Shown piece by piece: positions 37,226 to 47,033 of a stretch of DNA of 64,000 nt. This DNA comes from Pseudomonas sp. Choline-02u-1 (GTDB taxonomy: Bacteria > Pseudomonadota > Gammaproteobacteria > Pseudomonadales > Pseudomonadaceae). Within the stretch, counting starts at the first letter, position 1. Every line of letters begins with the position of its first letter. The notes beneath the pieces are model-generated. The model had not been told where the DNA came from, ran no database searches, and worked only from the letters and a program-made list of their open reading frames with translations. The stretch covers positions 186,001 through 250,000 of the forward strand of contig NZ_PJBC01000060.1 of the NCBI RefSeq assembly GCF_002836515.1, read 5' to 3'. Made by a program: the position numbers and the translations under genes.

Positions 37226-40000
37226 TCATGCTTGTGTCAAGTGTTGGATAAAGAGATTGACCGGGACATCCCCCAGCGCTTCGCTGACATTCAGCTCCCT
37301 GTTTTGTGTGACTACGCTGCTGGCAAAAAGTCCCTTCAGGTTTGCATCCGAAGCGGCAGACGGTAAAACCACCCGCGTATCGCCCCAGCGCAGCGCATCG
37401 ACCTGCGGGATGGCACTGTTTTCCAGCAACTTCGCGCAACGCACCGGCACTACCACGATGACCCGCACGCCGTCGTGTTCACGTGCGAATGCCAGCACGT
37501 TATGGGCCTGACTGCCCAGCACTTGCAGCGGCTGATAATCGCCACGGCGCAACAGCTCGCTGTGGTCCTTGCGCAGATTCAGCACAGCGCTGATCAGCGC
37601 CTGCTTGATGCGCCCGTCACGCCAGTTCTTCAGCAGTTCTGCTGGCGGCACGGATGCCTGCAGGGATTGCTCGCGGGCGGCGTAGTCCACTGGCCGGCGG
37701 TTATCCGGATCAACCAGGCTGAAGTCCCAGTACTCGTTGCCCTGATACAAATCCGGCACGCCAGGCACGGTCATGCGCAGCAAGGTTTGCGCCAGCCCGT
37801 TGAGCGCGCCGGCAGCAGCAATGCTGTTGACGGTCTTGCTCAGCGCTGCACGCAGCAATTGGCCTTCTTCGCCGGTGAGCAGTTTTTCCGTAAAGGCCTG
37901 TGCTGCGTTTTCGTAGGCTTCGTTCGGCGCGCTCCAGCTACTTTGCAGCTTGGCTTCACGCAGAGCTTTCTGCTGCCATTGCCAGATGCGCTTGGCGTAA
38001 TCGGCGAAACCAGCCTCGTCATCGTCACGCAAGTCCAGTGGCCAGCTGCCGAGCAATGCCTGATACAGAATCAGTTCATCACCCGCGGACGGCGCTTCAT
38101 CTTCGATGCGTACCGGGCGGGCGAGGGCGCGCCACAGTTCGACCTGGTCGGCGTACCAATGGCTGCGCTCGCTGAGGACGGCCAGCCGGGCGCGGGTGTC
38201 TTCGCCGCGTTTGTGATCGTGGGTCGCGGTGGCCAGCAGGTTGTCAGGGAACTCTGCCATGCGTCGTTGATTGACCTCGTGGAACTCGCTGACCGGCGCG
38301 CTGAATTGCTCGGTGTTGTAACCGACATCGTTGCGCGACAGCAGCACCGCCGAGCGATACAGCGCGGTGTCTTCCACGGCTTTGGCGGCCGCCGGCGAGG
38401 TCAACTGCTGGAAGCGCACGCAGGCATGCTTGAGGATCTTGCGCGAGCGCCCGCGCGGCTTGCGGCGCCACGGCGTGCCGCCGAGCCAGCCGGCGACCGA
38501 ATCGAGCACCGGCCAGTCTGCTTCGCTGAGGGCTTGCCTCGCACCGTCCATGGCGTGCTGGAAGATTGCTTCGTCCTGCTCCGAGCGACCCATGGCGCTG
38601 ATGTAAGTGCGGTAAACCGGGAAATGCACGATCAAGGCGTGCAGCACGCGGCGGATTGCGCCAAGGGTCAGGTCGCGGGTCATCAAGTCATCACGCGCCA
38701 CCTGGTGCAGCGCCTGCGCGACGCTTTCGAAGTCGCTGGCCAGTGAACCATTGAGGATTTGTTGCCGGGCCAGTTGCGCCTCTTCGATAAACGCGGCCGG
38801 GCGCTCGGTGCGGCGCTGCCAGAGTTCGCCGAGCACCTGTTCGCCGTCCGGATCATGTTGCAGCAGCGACAGCTGATTCATGAACTCGTAACCCGTGGTG
38901 CCGTCCACGCTCCAGTCGCGGCGCAGGGTTTCGCCTTCGCCGAGAATCTTTTCGACATAGATAGGCAGATGACGTCCCGGTGCCAGCTGGTCAAGACGAC
39001 GGCGCAATTTACGGCAGTAGCCACGCGGGTCGGCGAGGCCGTCGATGTGGTCGATGCGCAAGCCGTCGACCAGACCTTCTTCGACCAATTGGAAGATTTT
39101 GCCGTGGGTCGCTTCGAACACCGCCGGACGCTCGACGCGCAGGCCGCCAAGCTCGTTGATGTCGAAGAAGCGCCGCCAGTTGATGTCGTCCGCCGCCGTG
39201 CGCCAACTGGCCAGGCGATAGCTTTGCCGTTCCAGCAGTTCGTGAAGCTTGTGAAAGCCTTCCTCGGTGGTGGAATCGTACTGTGCGAGGTTGCCTTCGA
39301 TAGTCGCCAGAACACGCGGATCGCTTGCCAGCTCGCGCAGCTCCTGCTTGAGCGGCATCGCCAGCGAATGGGCATCAGTCTGGTAGCTGAGCGTGCTGAA
39401 ACGATCGGCCAGGGATTTGAGCGCGTCGTCGGATTTAAGTAGCTCCCCATAATTGTTCGGGCAGATCGGGAAGTGATGGTCGTAATGCTCGACGTAGAAA
39501 CTGCCGATCTGCGCATTGAACTTGAGCTTGAGCGTGCCTTCCTGCAGCGCCACGCCGTAGTCGCTACCGAGGAACGGCAACAGCAACTGGCCTTCCATCA
39601 ACGGGTCTGGCGAGTGCCACTGAATGTCGAAGAACTCGCCGTACGGGCTCAGGCGTCCCCATTCCAGCAGGTCGAGCCACCACGGATTGTCGTTGCCGCC
39701 CACGGCCATGTGGTTGGATACGATGTCGAGGATCAGCCCCATGTTGTGTTCGCGCAGGGTGCTGACCAGTCGACGCAATGCCGGCTCGCCGCCCAGCTCA
39801 GGGTTGACCTGAGTGGGGTCGACCACGTCGTAGCCGTGCATCGACCCGGCGCGCGCGGCCAGCAGTGGGGAAGCATAGATGTGACTGATGCCGAGTCGGG
39901 CGAAATACGGCACCAGTGGCACCGCTTGCTCGAGGGTAAAACCTTTATGAAATTGCAGGCGCAACGTGGCGCGCAATGGCTCGATAAGCTGTTGATTCAT
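37226..40000 (-). CDS. treY: Maltooligosyltrehalose synthase TreY
   Basis: A 924-residue GH13_26 enzyme that turns the reducing end of a malto-oligosaccharide into a trehalose unit. The N-terminal part (LRLQFHKGFTLEQAVPLVPYF, GISHIYASPLLAARAGSMHGYDVVDP) is diagnostic. Catalytic region: GLRIDHIDGLADP (nucleophile) and YVEKILGEGE (acid/base). Its ATG overlaps the malQ stop by 4 bp. Together with TreZ it makes trehalose from alpha-glucan. It ends with a beta domain typical of GH13 and no truncation is seen. Confidence 0.95.
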   Translation of the reverse strand: MNQQLIEPLRATLRLQFHKGFTLEQAVPLVPYFARLGISHIYASPLLAARAGSMHGYDVVDPTQVNPELGGEPALRRLVSTLREHNMGLILDIVSNHMAVGGNDNPWWLDLLEWGRLSPYGEFFDIQWHSPDPLMEGQLLLPFLGSDYGVALQEGTLKLKFNAQIGSFYVEHYDHHFPICPNNYGELLKSDDALKSLADRFSTLSYQTDAHSLAMPLKQELRELASDPRVLATIEGNLAQYDSTTEEGFHKLHELLERQSYRLASWRTAADDINWRRFFDINELGGLRVERPAVFEATHGKIFQLVEEGLVDGLRIDHIDGLADPRGYCRKLRRRLDQLAPGRHLPIYVEKILGEGETLRRDWSVDGTTGYEFMNQLSLLQHDPDGEQVLGELWQRRTERPAAFIEEAQLARQQILNGSLASDFESVAQALHQVARDDLMTRDLTLGAIRRVLHALIVHFPVYRTYISAMGRSEQDEAIFQHAMDGARQALSEADWPVLDSVAGWLGGTPWRRKPRGRSRKILKHACVRFQQLTSPAAAKAVEDTALYRSAVLLSRNDVGYNTEQFSAPVSEFHEVNQRRMAEFPDNLLATATHDHKRGEDTRARLAVLSERSHWYADQVELWRALARPVRIEDEAPSAGDELILYQALLGSWPLDLRDDDEAGFADYAKRIWQWQQKALREAKLQSSWSAPNEAYENAAQAFTEKLLTGEEGQLLRAALSKTVNSIAAAGALNGLAQTLLRMTVPGVPDLYQGNEYWDFSLVDPDNRRPVDYAAREQSLQASVPPAELLKNWRDGRIKQALISAVLNLRKDHSELLRRGDYQPLQVLGSQAHNVLAFAREHDGVRVIVVVPVRCAKLLENSAIPQVDALRWGDTRVVLPSAASDANLKGLFASSVVTQNRELNVSEALGDVPVNLFIQHLTQA

Positions 40001-42075
40001 TGGTCACGCTCAGTGGCTTGAAGGCGCGCGCAGGCCAGCAGTTCCAGGCGGCGGGCGGCATCGGGGCCGTCCAGCAACGCTTCGCTGGGACCGGGCAAAC
40101 GTCGCGACCAGTTCGGATGTGAGTCAGTGGTGCCGGGCAGATTCGCCTGTTCATCGATACCCAGGGCATCTTCCAGCGGTAGCAGCACCAGCGGCGCGCG
40201 GGTGTGGCCGAGGAAACGGATGCTGGCATCGACCACTTGGTCGGCTTCATGGGACTCTTCGCGGAAGTTCTGCGGATCCTGCCGCAGCGCATCGCGCAGG
40301 CCCTCGCGCTCACGCTCGCGATGCCGGCGCCAGTCGATTTCACCGTTGGCGTCGACCAGACCAAGGCGCGCATTCCAGTCGATATCGCGTCCATGCCACC
40401 AGCCATTGAGCGTCGGCAGGTCATGGGTGCTGGTGGTGGCCAGCGCGTCATCGGGCCAGTCGAGAATCGGTTTGAAGCGAGTGTTGTCCTGTTCGAACAA
40501 CAGCACGCGCATGCCCAGGATCGAACGCGCGGCAAGTTTTTCGCGCAGGCCTTCCGGCACGGTGCCGAGGTCTTCACCCAGCACGATGGCTTGATGTCGG
40601 TGCGATTCGAGGGTCAGCAGGCGCAGCATGTCGTCAAACGGGTAATACAGATAGGCACCGTCGGCCGGATCAGCGCCGTTGGGGATCACCCACAAACGCT
40701 GCAGCCCCATGACATGGTCGATGCGCAAGCCGCCTGCGTGGGCGAAGTTGGCCCGCAGCATGTCGATGAAGGCACGGAAGCCATTCCGAATCAGCCCTTC
40801 AGGGGAGAACGCGGAAATGCCCCAGCCCTGGCCGCTGCGATTGAGAATGTCCGGCGGCGCGCCCACGGTCAGCGAGGCGAGCAATTCGTCCTGAAAACTC
40901 CACGCCTGACTGCCAGCGCCGTCCGCACCGACGGCGAGGTCGGCGATCAGGCCGATACCCATGCCGGCACTGCGCGCGGCAGTTTGTGCACGCTCCAGGC
41001 AGCGATGAATCAGCCATTGGCAGAAGGCGAAATAGCCGATGCGCTCGGCATATTCTTCGGCAAAAGCACTCAGCGCCGCGCCGCGCGGGTCGTGCCAGTG
41101 CTCCGGCCATTCGCGCCAGTCGAGGCTTTCGCCACGGGCGGCACGCATTTGCTGAATCGCTTCGAAGCGGCAATGGTTTTCCAGCGCTTCGCCACCGCAG
41201 TGACGAAAACTGGCGAAGTCGGCATGCAGCGGATGTTCGCCAGCGATAAAGCCGTCATACAAGGCTCGCAGCAGTTTCTGCTTGGCTTCGGCGGCAGCCG
41301 GCCAGTCGATCAGTTTGAGATTTTCCAGCTGCTCGAATTGAGCGGCCAGGCCACTGGCATCGATCGCGTCACGCAAGGCGCGTTCGCCGAGAATGCTGCC
41401 CGGGGCGGCATACAGTGAATTGAGAAACAAGCGGCTCGATGGCGAATAAGGGCTGTAGCGGCTGGTGTCGGCGCTGAACATTGCGTGCATCGGGCTGATC
41501 GCCAGCGCATCGGCGCCGCGCTCGCCAGCCACGCGGACCAGTTCTTCCAGCGCCTGCGTATCGCCGAAACCCCCATCACCTGGCCGGCGCAACGCATACA
41601 GCTGTGCGCTCAGGCCCCAGGCGCGAGGGATTGGGCTATCGACGGCATCGCCCACGCTGAAGCAGCGCTCGGGCGCAACGGCCAGCGTGAAATACTGATC
41701 GCCGATGTGCACTTGCTGATAACCGACCGGAATCAGGCCGGGCAACATCGCCTCGTTGTCCAGTTTGAGGTTCATCTGCGAGCCATCTTCAAGATGAATT
41801 TCGCAGGGCGTGTCCGGTGAAAAATAGCGACTCAGGTCGAGCGCAACGCCTACGTCGCAGGTCAGCAGGGGCGGTAAATGGCGGTCTTGCTGAACTTCTT
41901 GCAATTCCAGCAGGCTGGCATCGATTTCTTGCGCGGTGCTGGCCGGGTGGCCGAGTCCGATGAGGACATTGCGCAACACAGCAGGAGCGACTTTTTGCTG
42001 ACGCCCGTTGGCGTCGATCCAGTCGACGGCCAGGCCGGCTCGACTGGCGAGTATTTCCAGTTGCGCATCGCTCAT
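39997..42075 (-). CDS. malQ: 4-alpha-glucanotransferase MalQ
   Basis: A 692-residue GH77 amylomaltase, which transfers maltosyl or longer units between malto-oligosaccharides. Motifs: GGLRIDHVMGLQRLW (nucleophile region), IVLGEDLGTVPEGL (acid/base region) and TSTHDLPTLNGWW. I chose ATG 42075 (MSDAQLEILASR) because it overlaps the treZ stop (ATGA) with GGAG upstream; the open frame runs on to 42195 without similarity. It reshapes glucan chains between GlgX debranching and TreY action, which explains its place between treZ and treY. Confidence 0.94.
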   Translation of the reverse strand: MSDAQLEILASRAGLAVDWIDANGRQQKVAPAVLRNVLIGLGHPASTAQEIDASLLELQEVQQDRHLPPLLTCDVGVALDLSRYFSPDTPCEIHLEDGSQMNLKLDNEAMLPGLIPVGYQQVHIGDQYFTLAVAPERCFSVGDAVDSPIPRAWGLSAQLYALRRPGDGGFGDTQALEELVRVAGERGADALAISPMHAMFSADTSRYSPYSPSSRLFLNSLYAAPGSILGERALRDAIDASGLAAQFEQLENLKLIDWPAAAEAKQKLLRALYDGFIAGEHPLHADFASFRHCGGEALENHCRFEAIQQMRAARGESLDWREWPEHWHDPRGAALSAFAEEYAERIGYFAFCQWLIHRCLERAQTAARSAGMGIGLIADLAVGADGAGSQAWSFQDELLASLTVGAPPDILNRSGQGWGISAFSPEGLIRNGFRAFIDMLRANFAHAGGLRIDHVMGLQRLWVIPNGADPADGAYLYYPFDDMLRLLTLESHRHQAIVLGEDLGTVPEGLREKLAARSILGMRVLLFEQDNTRFKPILDWPDDALATTSTHDLPTLNGWWHGRDIDWNARLGLVDANGEIDWRRHREREREGLRDALRQDPQNFREESHEADQVVDASIRFLGHTRAPLVLLPLEDALGIDEQANLPGTTDSHPNWSRRLPGPSEALLDGPDAARRLELLACARLQATERDQ

Positions 42076-43874
42076 AGGCGCTCTCCATCCAGGGGGTGCA
42101 TAACGGGTGCGGCCGTGAGGCTGACGAGCGCGGTGTACGCCGGCAGTTGGTTCGGGTCCGACAGTTCGATGGCGGCTGGCTGTTGAAACAGCCACTCGGT
42201 CTCGGTCTGTGCAGGGTTGACCACTGGCTTATCGCTGAGGTTCAGGTCAATTCGCAGCTCACTGCCGTTGCCCAGTCGCCAGCGTGCACTGACCGCGCCA
42301 TAGCCGAGCATTTGCGCGCCCAGCGCCTGGGTGCCGGAGAGATTGGGAATGATGTACTGGTGACGCAACTGCAGCAGTTGCCGGTAGAGCTCTTGCGTCT
42401 GCTGTTGGAGCGGCGTGCCACTGCCAGCCAGTCGCGGCTGCGAGGCGCGGAAGGTGTCCTCGGCATTCGGATCGGGAATCTGCTCGCGCTTGTGCGGGTC
42501 GGTGAAGGCGCTGAACGCGGCGAACTCATTACGCCGACCTTCACGCACCAGTTTTGCCAGCTCACCGTGGTGGCTGGTGAAAAACAGAAACGGTTGCTCG
42601 GCAGCGAATTCGTCGCCCATGAAGATCAGCGGAATCATCGGCGACAGCAGCAACAGCACCGTGGCCGCTTGCACTGCACGCGGGTCGGCGAGCTGATGCA
42701 GACGCTCGCCAAAGGCACGGTTGCCGATCTGGTCATGATTCTGCAGAAACAGCACGAAGGCGGTGGAGGGCAGATGTTCGCTAGGTTCGCCGCGAGGCTC
42801 ACCATGACGCGTGATATGGCCCTGGAACACGAAGCCTTGGCTCAGGCAGCGCACCAATTGTTCGGTGGGTTGCGCGGCATAGTCGGCGTAATACGCATCG
42901 GTTTCGCCGGTCAGCAGCACATGCAGAGCATTGTGGCCGTCGTCGTTCCACTGCGCGTCGTAATCGGTTTCCAACAGGCTCGACTGGTTCAGCTCGTTCT
43001 CGACGGTCAGCCAGACGTGCCGGGTCGGGTCGATCTGCTGGCGAATGCGCCGCGCCAGATCGCTGAGAAAATCCGGGTCTTCAATCGCGTGCACCGCATC
43101 CAGACGCAAGCCGTCGAAACGGTATTCGAGCAGCCACATCAGCGCGTTTTCAATGAAGAACTCGCGAACTTCGGGGCGACGGAAGTCGATCGCCGCGCCC
43201 CAGGGCGTGTGTTTGTCTTCGCGGAAAAAGCCTTTGGCGTAACGATGCAGATAATTGCCGTCTGGACCGAAGTGGTTGTAGACGACGTCGAGAATCACCG
43301 CCAGGCCATGGCCGTGGGCGCTGTCGATCAGGTGTTTGAGTTGCTCCGGGGTACCGTAGGAGGCTTGGGGCGCGTAGGGCAACACGCCGTCGTAACCCCA
43401 GTTGCGATCACCGGGGAATTGCGCCAGCGGCATCAATTCGATTGCGGTAACACCCAGCGCAACCAGCCGCGCCAGATGCTGTTCGACTTCAGCGAAACCA
43501 CCGAGCGCACCGACGTGCAACTCGTAGATCACCGCTTCGCTCCACGGCCGACCATTCCACGCCGTGTGTCGCCATTGATAAGCATGCGGGTCGACCACCA
43601 CGCTGTGGCGGTCGAGATCCCCATCCTGCGCCCTGGAGGCCGGGTCGGGCACCTCCAGTTCGCCATCAATGCAGTAACGGTAGCGGCTGCCCGCCGGGCA
43701 GTTGGCCTTGATCACAAACCAACCGTCGCCCTGGGGCAGCATCGGCAACGATCTTTCACCTTCCAGTTCCACACTGACGTAGAACGCGTCAGGTGCCCAC
43801 AGCGCAAACTGCGTGTGTTCGGCATCCAGCATGATCGCGCCGTGGGGCCAGGTTTCTTGGGTCCTTGACGGCAT
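42072..43874 (-). CDS. treZ: Malto-oligosyltrehalose trehalohydrolase TreZ
   Basis: A 600-residue GH13_10 enzyme that releases trehalose from maltooligosyltrehalose. It has an N-terminal E-set domain (FALWAPDAFYVSVELEGE, WFVIKANCPAGSRYRYCIDG), and barrel motifs YRFDGLRLDAVHAI (nucleophile), LTVENE (acid/base) and LQNHDQIGNRAFGERL. The ATG at 43874 has AGGGAG 9 nt upstream; a TTG at 43883 is also in frame but leaves no spacing. It starts 17 nt after glgA and overlaps malQ by 4 bp. Confidence 0.95.
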   Translation of the reverse strand: MPSRTQETWPHGAIMLDAEHTQFALWAPDAFYVSVELEGERSLPMLPQGDGWFVIKANCPAGSRYRYCIDGELEVPDPASRAQDGDLDRHSVVVDPHAYQWRHTAWNGRPWSEAVIYELHVGALGGFAEVEQHLARLVALGVTAIELMPLAQFPGDRNWGYDGVLPYAPQASYGTPEQLKHLIDSAHGHGLAVILDVVYNHFGPDGNYLHRYAKGFFREDKHTPWGAAIDFRRPEVREFFIENALMWLLEYRFDGLRLDAVHAIEDPDFLSDLARRIRQQIDPTRHVWLTVENELNQSSLLETDYDAQWNDDGHNALHVLLTGETDAYYADYAAQPTEQLVRCLSQGFVFQGHITRHGEPRGEPSEHLPSTAFVLFLQNHDQIGNRAFGERLHQLADPRAVQAATVLLLLSPMIPLIFMGDEFAAEQPFLFFTSHHGELAKLVREGRRNEFAAFSAFTDPHKREQIPDPNAEDTFRASQPRLAGSGTPLQQQTQELYRQLLQLRHQYIIPNLSGTQALGAQMLGYGAVSARWRLGNGSELRIDLNLSDKPVVNPAQTETEWLFQQPAAIELSDPNQLPAYTALVSLTAAPVMHPLDGERL

Positions 43875-43891
43875 TTTCTGCAACTCCCTGG

Positions 43892-45478
43892 TTATTTATG
43901 GCTGGCTTTACCCAACGCCTTGGCGACCAGTTGTTCGTAAAGTTCGGCGTACGGTTCGACTGCTTTGCTCCAGTTGAACGGTGCGGCCATGGCCCGGCAT
44001 CGCATGGCATTGAGCAGTTCCGGGAAGGCGAAAACCTTGAACGCGCGGCTCAGGGCTTCCTTGTAGCTCTCGACGGTGGATTCATCGAAGAGAAACCCGG
44101 TAACGCCGTTTTCGATGGTGTCGGCAAGGCCGCCGGTATTGCGCGCCACCGGCAGCGAGCCGAAACGCTGGGCGTACATCTGGCTCAAGCCGCAAGGTTC
44201 GTAGCGTGAAGGCATCAACAGGAAGTCGCTGCCGGCGAACATGCGCCGCGCGTCGGTTTCGTTGAAGCCGATGCGCACACCGATCTGGCCAGGGAAGCGC
44301 AGGGCCAGCTCGCGCATGGCTTGTTCTTCTTCTGGCTCGCCACGACCGATGATCGCGATCTGGCCACCGTTCTGCACGATGAACTCGGACACCGCTTCAG
44401 TCAGGTCGAGGCCTTTCTGATAGACCAACCGCGAGACCACGGCGAACAGTGGGCCGGTAGAGTCATGCAAGCCAAACAGTTCACGGACGTGAGCGGCGTT
44501 GACCGCTTTGCCTTCCCAGTCGCCGATGGCGAACGGGGCAAACAGGTGTGGATCGGTTGCCGAATCCCAGCTCTCATCAATACCGTTCGGGATACCGCTG
44601 AGCAGGCCTTGCTGGGTTTTGGCAGCGAGGAACCCGTCGAGGCCGCAGCCGAAGTCCGGAGTAGTGATTTCCTGCGCGTAAGTGGCGCTGACGGTGGTGA
44701 TGTGGCTCGAATAGGCCATGCCGGCCTTGAGGAACGACATCTTGCCGTAGAACTCCATGCCTTCCTGTTGCAGCGCATGGGCGGGAATCCCCAGCTCCGG
44801 GCAGGAACCGAGGCTGGTCACGCCCTGATAGGCCAGGTTGTGAATGGTGAACAGGGTCGGCGTGCGTTGCCCGCGCCAGTGCATGTAAGCGGGCGCGAGG
44901 CCAGCCGGCCAGTCATGCGCGTGCACCAGATCCGGGCGCCAGTGGATTTGCGCAAGGTTGGCGGCGATATCGGCAGCAGCGAGGCCGAGACGGGCGAAGC
45001 GGATATGGTTGTCCGGCCAGTCGCGACCGTTGTTGGCGCCGTAAGGGCCACCTTCGCGCTCATACAATTCAGGGCAGATCAACACATAGATCACCAGGCC
45101 ATCGGGCATGTCCATGCGACCGATTTTGCAAGGTGGCAGCGCGGCGTGGCCACCCAGCTCGCCGATAATGTGGATCGGGTTTTCGCTGTGCACCACTTGC
45201 GGGTAACCGGGAATCAACACTCGCACATCGTGCAGATGGGCCATGGCCCGGGGCAAGGCGGCGGAAACGTCGCCGAGGCCACCGGTCTTGACCAGATCGG
45301 CGATCTCCGACGTCACAAACAACACTTTTTTCTTGTTGGGATTCTGGCTTGCTACCGGAGCAAGCGTCTTGGTGCCGGGTACGTTGATCTGTCGGCTGCC
45401 GGGAACACTGATGGTGCTCGATTCTCCAAGCGACTGGTGAGCACGCTCTCCCTGAATATCCAATGCCGCACTGATCAT
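43892..45478 (-). CDS. glgA: Glycogen synthase GlgA
   Basis: A 528-residue GT5 glucosyltransferase of the GT-B fold. Residues about 45-60 hold the ADP-glucose lysine loop (KKVLFVTSEIADLVKTGGLGDV), and the C-terminal half has VVSRLVYQKGLD and PSRYEPCGLSQMYAQRFGSLPVARNTGGLADT. A Ser/Gly-rich N-terminal extension of about 45 residues precedes the conserved start, longer than E. coli GlgA (477). ATG 45478 has GGGAGA upstream; the frame runs on to 45724 without similarity. It heads the leftward array glgA-treZ-malQ-treY-DUF2934-glgX. No glgC is in the window. Confidence 0.93.
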   Translation of the reverse strand: MISAALDIQGERAHQSLGESSTISVPGSRQINVPGTKTLAPVASQNPNKKKVLFVTSEIADLVKTGGLGDVSAALPRAMAHLHDVRVLIPGYPQVVHSENPIHIIGELGGHAALPPCKIGRMDMPDGLVIYVLICPELYEREGGPYGANNGRDWPDNHIRFARLGLAAADIAANLAQIHWRPDLVHAHDWPAGLAPAYMHWRGQRTPTLFTIHNLAYQGVTSLGSCPELGIPAHALQQEGMEFYGKMSFLKAGMAYSSHITTVSATYAQEITTPDFGCGLDGFLAAKTQQGLLSGIPNGIDESWDSATDPHLFAPFAIGDWEGKAVNAAHVRELFGLHDSTGPLFAVVSRLVYQKGLDLTEAVSEFIVQNGGQIAIIGRGEPEEEQAMRELALRFPGQIGVRIGFNETDARRMFAGSDFLLMPSRYEPCGLSQMYAQRFGSLPVARNTGGLADTIENGVTGFLFDESTVESYKEALSRAFKVFAFPELLNAMRCRAMAAPFNWSKAVEPYAELYEQLVAKALGKASHK

Positions 45479-45865
45479 ATGTATCTCCCGTGTGTGATCT
45501 GATTCTTGTCTCGAACAAGCTGTTTCGTGGCCAAGTCCTGTGGCCGGGCGCAAAGGCGCCACGCATCGGTGAGCAAATGCTGACCCAACACGCGCAAGCA
45601 GAATGGGTGGTGAGGCCGTTGCAAGGATTACACCAGTCGCTTTCGCCCAGTTGTTCTGATGACCTGTGGCGTGAAGCAAAAGTTTCGACTTTTTTTCGTC
45701 GGTATGACCGAGTGGTTTGGCCACTGAAAAATCAGTCTAGGCCAGATCCTAGAGCGGGTCAGGGCAAAGGGGTAAATTGTTCGACAATCGGTTGTGTCGG
45801 TATGCTAACGAGGGTTTGAGAGGGCGAATGCTCCGACGAAGGGCATGTTTTCCGTCCGGAGTGGG

Positions 45866-45928
45866 CCAAAACGGTGACTGGTTAGTCACGATTTTGTGCT
45901 AGGGGATGGGCGGATAGCACCGTTTTGG
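45866..45928. repeat. Nested, mutually exclusive inverted repeats
   Basis: CCAAAACGGTG (45866-45876) and CACCGTTTTGG (45918-45928) are perfect 11-bp inverted arms 41 bp apart. The left arm also takes part in a local hairpin: GTGACT-GGTT-AGTCAC (45874-45889), extended by CAAAA/TTTTG (45867-45871 with 45892-45896). The two pairings share bases and cannot form together. Role unknown. Confidence 0.6.
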
Positions 45929-45962
45929 TGCGAGAACATTCTGGCGTAGTGTCGATGATGGC

Positions 45963-46034
45963 CTCTTCGCGAACAGGCCCGCTCCCACATCGGCACGCGT
46001 ACACCCTGTGGAAGCGAGCCTGTTCACGAATCGG
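45963..46034. repeat. Degenerate inverted REP pair
   Basis: TCGCGAACAGGCCCGCTCCC and TGTGGAAGCGAGCCTGTTCACG are facing, partly worn REP units between the dehydrogenase gene stop (46068) and the glgA upstream region. Confidence 0.7.
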
Positions 46035-46067
46035 CCGGTTGAGCGCTGAACCTCTCAAATGAAAGAC

Positions 46068-47021
46068 TCAATTCAACAATCGCACCGGCTCTCCAGCCGC
46101 CCACGCCTGAATATCCTCGATCATCTGCCCGAAGAACTGCTCGTAATTCTGTCGGCTGACATAGCCCACATGCGGCGTAGCGAGGACGTTTTCCAGCGTG
46201 CGAAACGGGTGCAGAGCCGGCAAAGGCTCTTGGTCGAATACGTCCAGCGCCGCGCCGGCAATGCGTTGTTTCTGCAGCGCCTTGATCAGCGCGGCTTCAT
46301 CGACGATTGGCCCGCGCGCGGTGTTGACCAGCAGCGCGGTCGGTTTCATCCAGCCAAGCGCCTGGGCATCGACCAGGCCCCGACTGCGCTCGCTGAGCAC
46401 CAGATGCACCGACAGCACGTCGGCCTGCTCGAACAATTGCTGCTTGCTGACGTACGTCACGCCGGCATTTTCGGCACGTTCGGCCGTGAGGTTTTCGCTC
46501 CAGGCAATCACCCGCATGCCGAACACCTGACCGAACTGCGCGACTCGCTGGCCGATGCTGCCCAAACCGAGAATTCCCAGCGTCTTGCCATGCAGGTCGC
46601 CGCCCAGGCCCTGTTGCCACTGGCCGGCGCGCAGGGCATTGGCTTCCTTGACCAGATCACGGGTCGCCGCCATGATCAGCGCCCACGTCAGTTCGGGTGC
46701 GGCGTGTTTGTAGCTGTCGGTGCCGCAGGCCTGGATGCCGAGCGCGGCTGCCGCTGACATGTCCAGCGCCGCATTGCGCATGCCGCCGGTGACCAGCAAC
46801 TTCAATTGTGGCAAGCGCCCAAGCAGATCAGCGTCGAAACGCGTGCGCTCGCGCATCACGCAGATCACCTGATACTTGCCCAGGCGCTCGGCCAGCGTGG
46901 CGTTGTCGGACGGGTAATCGTGCACAAAGTTTACTTCACCGATGCTCTCGAGCACGGACCAGTCGACCACGTCACGGGCCACGTCCTGCCAGTCATCAAT
47001 CACCGCAATCTGCACCGTCAT
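46068..47021 (-). CDS. D-2-hydroxyacid dehydrogenase family protein
   Basis: A 317-residue NAD(P)-dependent oxidoreductase. The Rossmann motif GILGLGSIGQRVAQFG lies at about residues 147-162; the catalytic Arg is in NTARGPIVDE, Glu in ALDVFDQEPLP, and His in ATPHVGYVS. The N- and C-terminal parts form the substrate domain (VICVMRERTRFDADLLGRLP). It acts on a 2-keto/2-hydroxy acid, which cannot be fixed from sequence. GAGG lies 8 nt before the ATG. It starts 12 nt after the alpha/beta hydrolase, so the two form an operon. Confidence 0.9.
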   Translation of the reverse strand: MTVQIAVIDDWQDVARDVVDWSVLESIGEVNFVHDYPSDNATLAERLGKYQVICVMRERTRFDADLLGRLPQLKLLVTGGMRNAALDMSAAAALGIQACGTDSYKHAAPELTWALIMAATRDLVKEANALRAGQWQQGLGGDLHGKTLGILGLGSIGQRVAQFGQVFGMRVIAWSENLTAERAENAGVTYVSKQQLFEQADVLSVHLVLSERSRGLVDAQALGWMKPTALLVNTARGPIVDEAALIKALQKQRIAGAALDVFDQEPLPALHPFRTLENVLATPHVGYVSRQNYEQFFGQMIEDIQAWAAGEPVRLLN

Positions 47022-47033
47022 CGGCTTACCTCA

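Larger units (their letters stand above)
45479..46067. other. 589-bp intergenic region upstream of glgA
   Basis: No gene can be supported here. It must hold the glgA promoter. A minus-strand GAAACTT (45686-45680) resembles an AlgU -35 but no good -10 lies at the right distance, and CTAGACT at 45740-45734 (minus strand) resembles an RpoS-type -10. The region also contains nested inverted repeats (45866-45928) and a REP pair (45963-46034). Confidence 0.5.

Noticed and set aside
45658..45686. AlgU-like promoter upstream of glgA (GAAACTT on the minus strand)
   Set aside because: No TCTGA-like -10 lies at 16-17 bp; TCAGA is 20 bp away, which is too far.
45829..45903. A 24-codon plus-strand frame in the glgA upstream region
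   Set aside because: The purine stretch is too close to the ATG (3 nt) and the frame is explained by the inverted repeats there.
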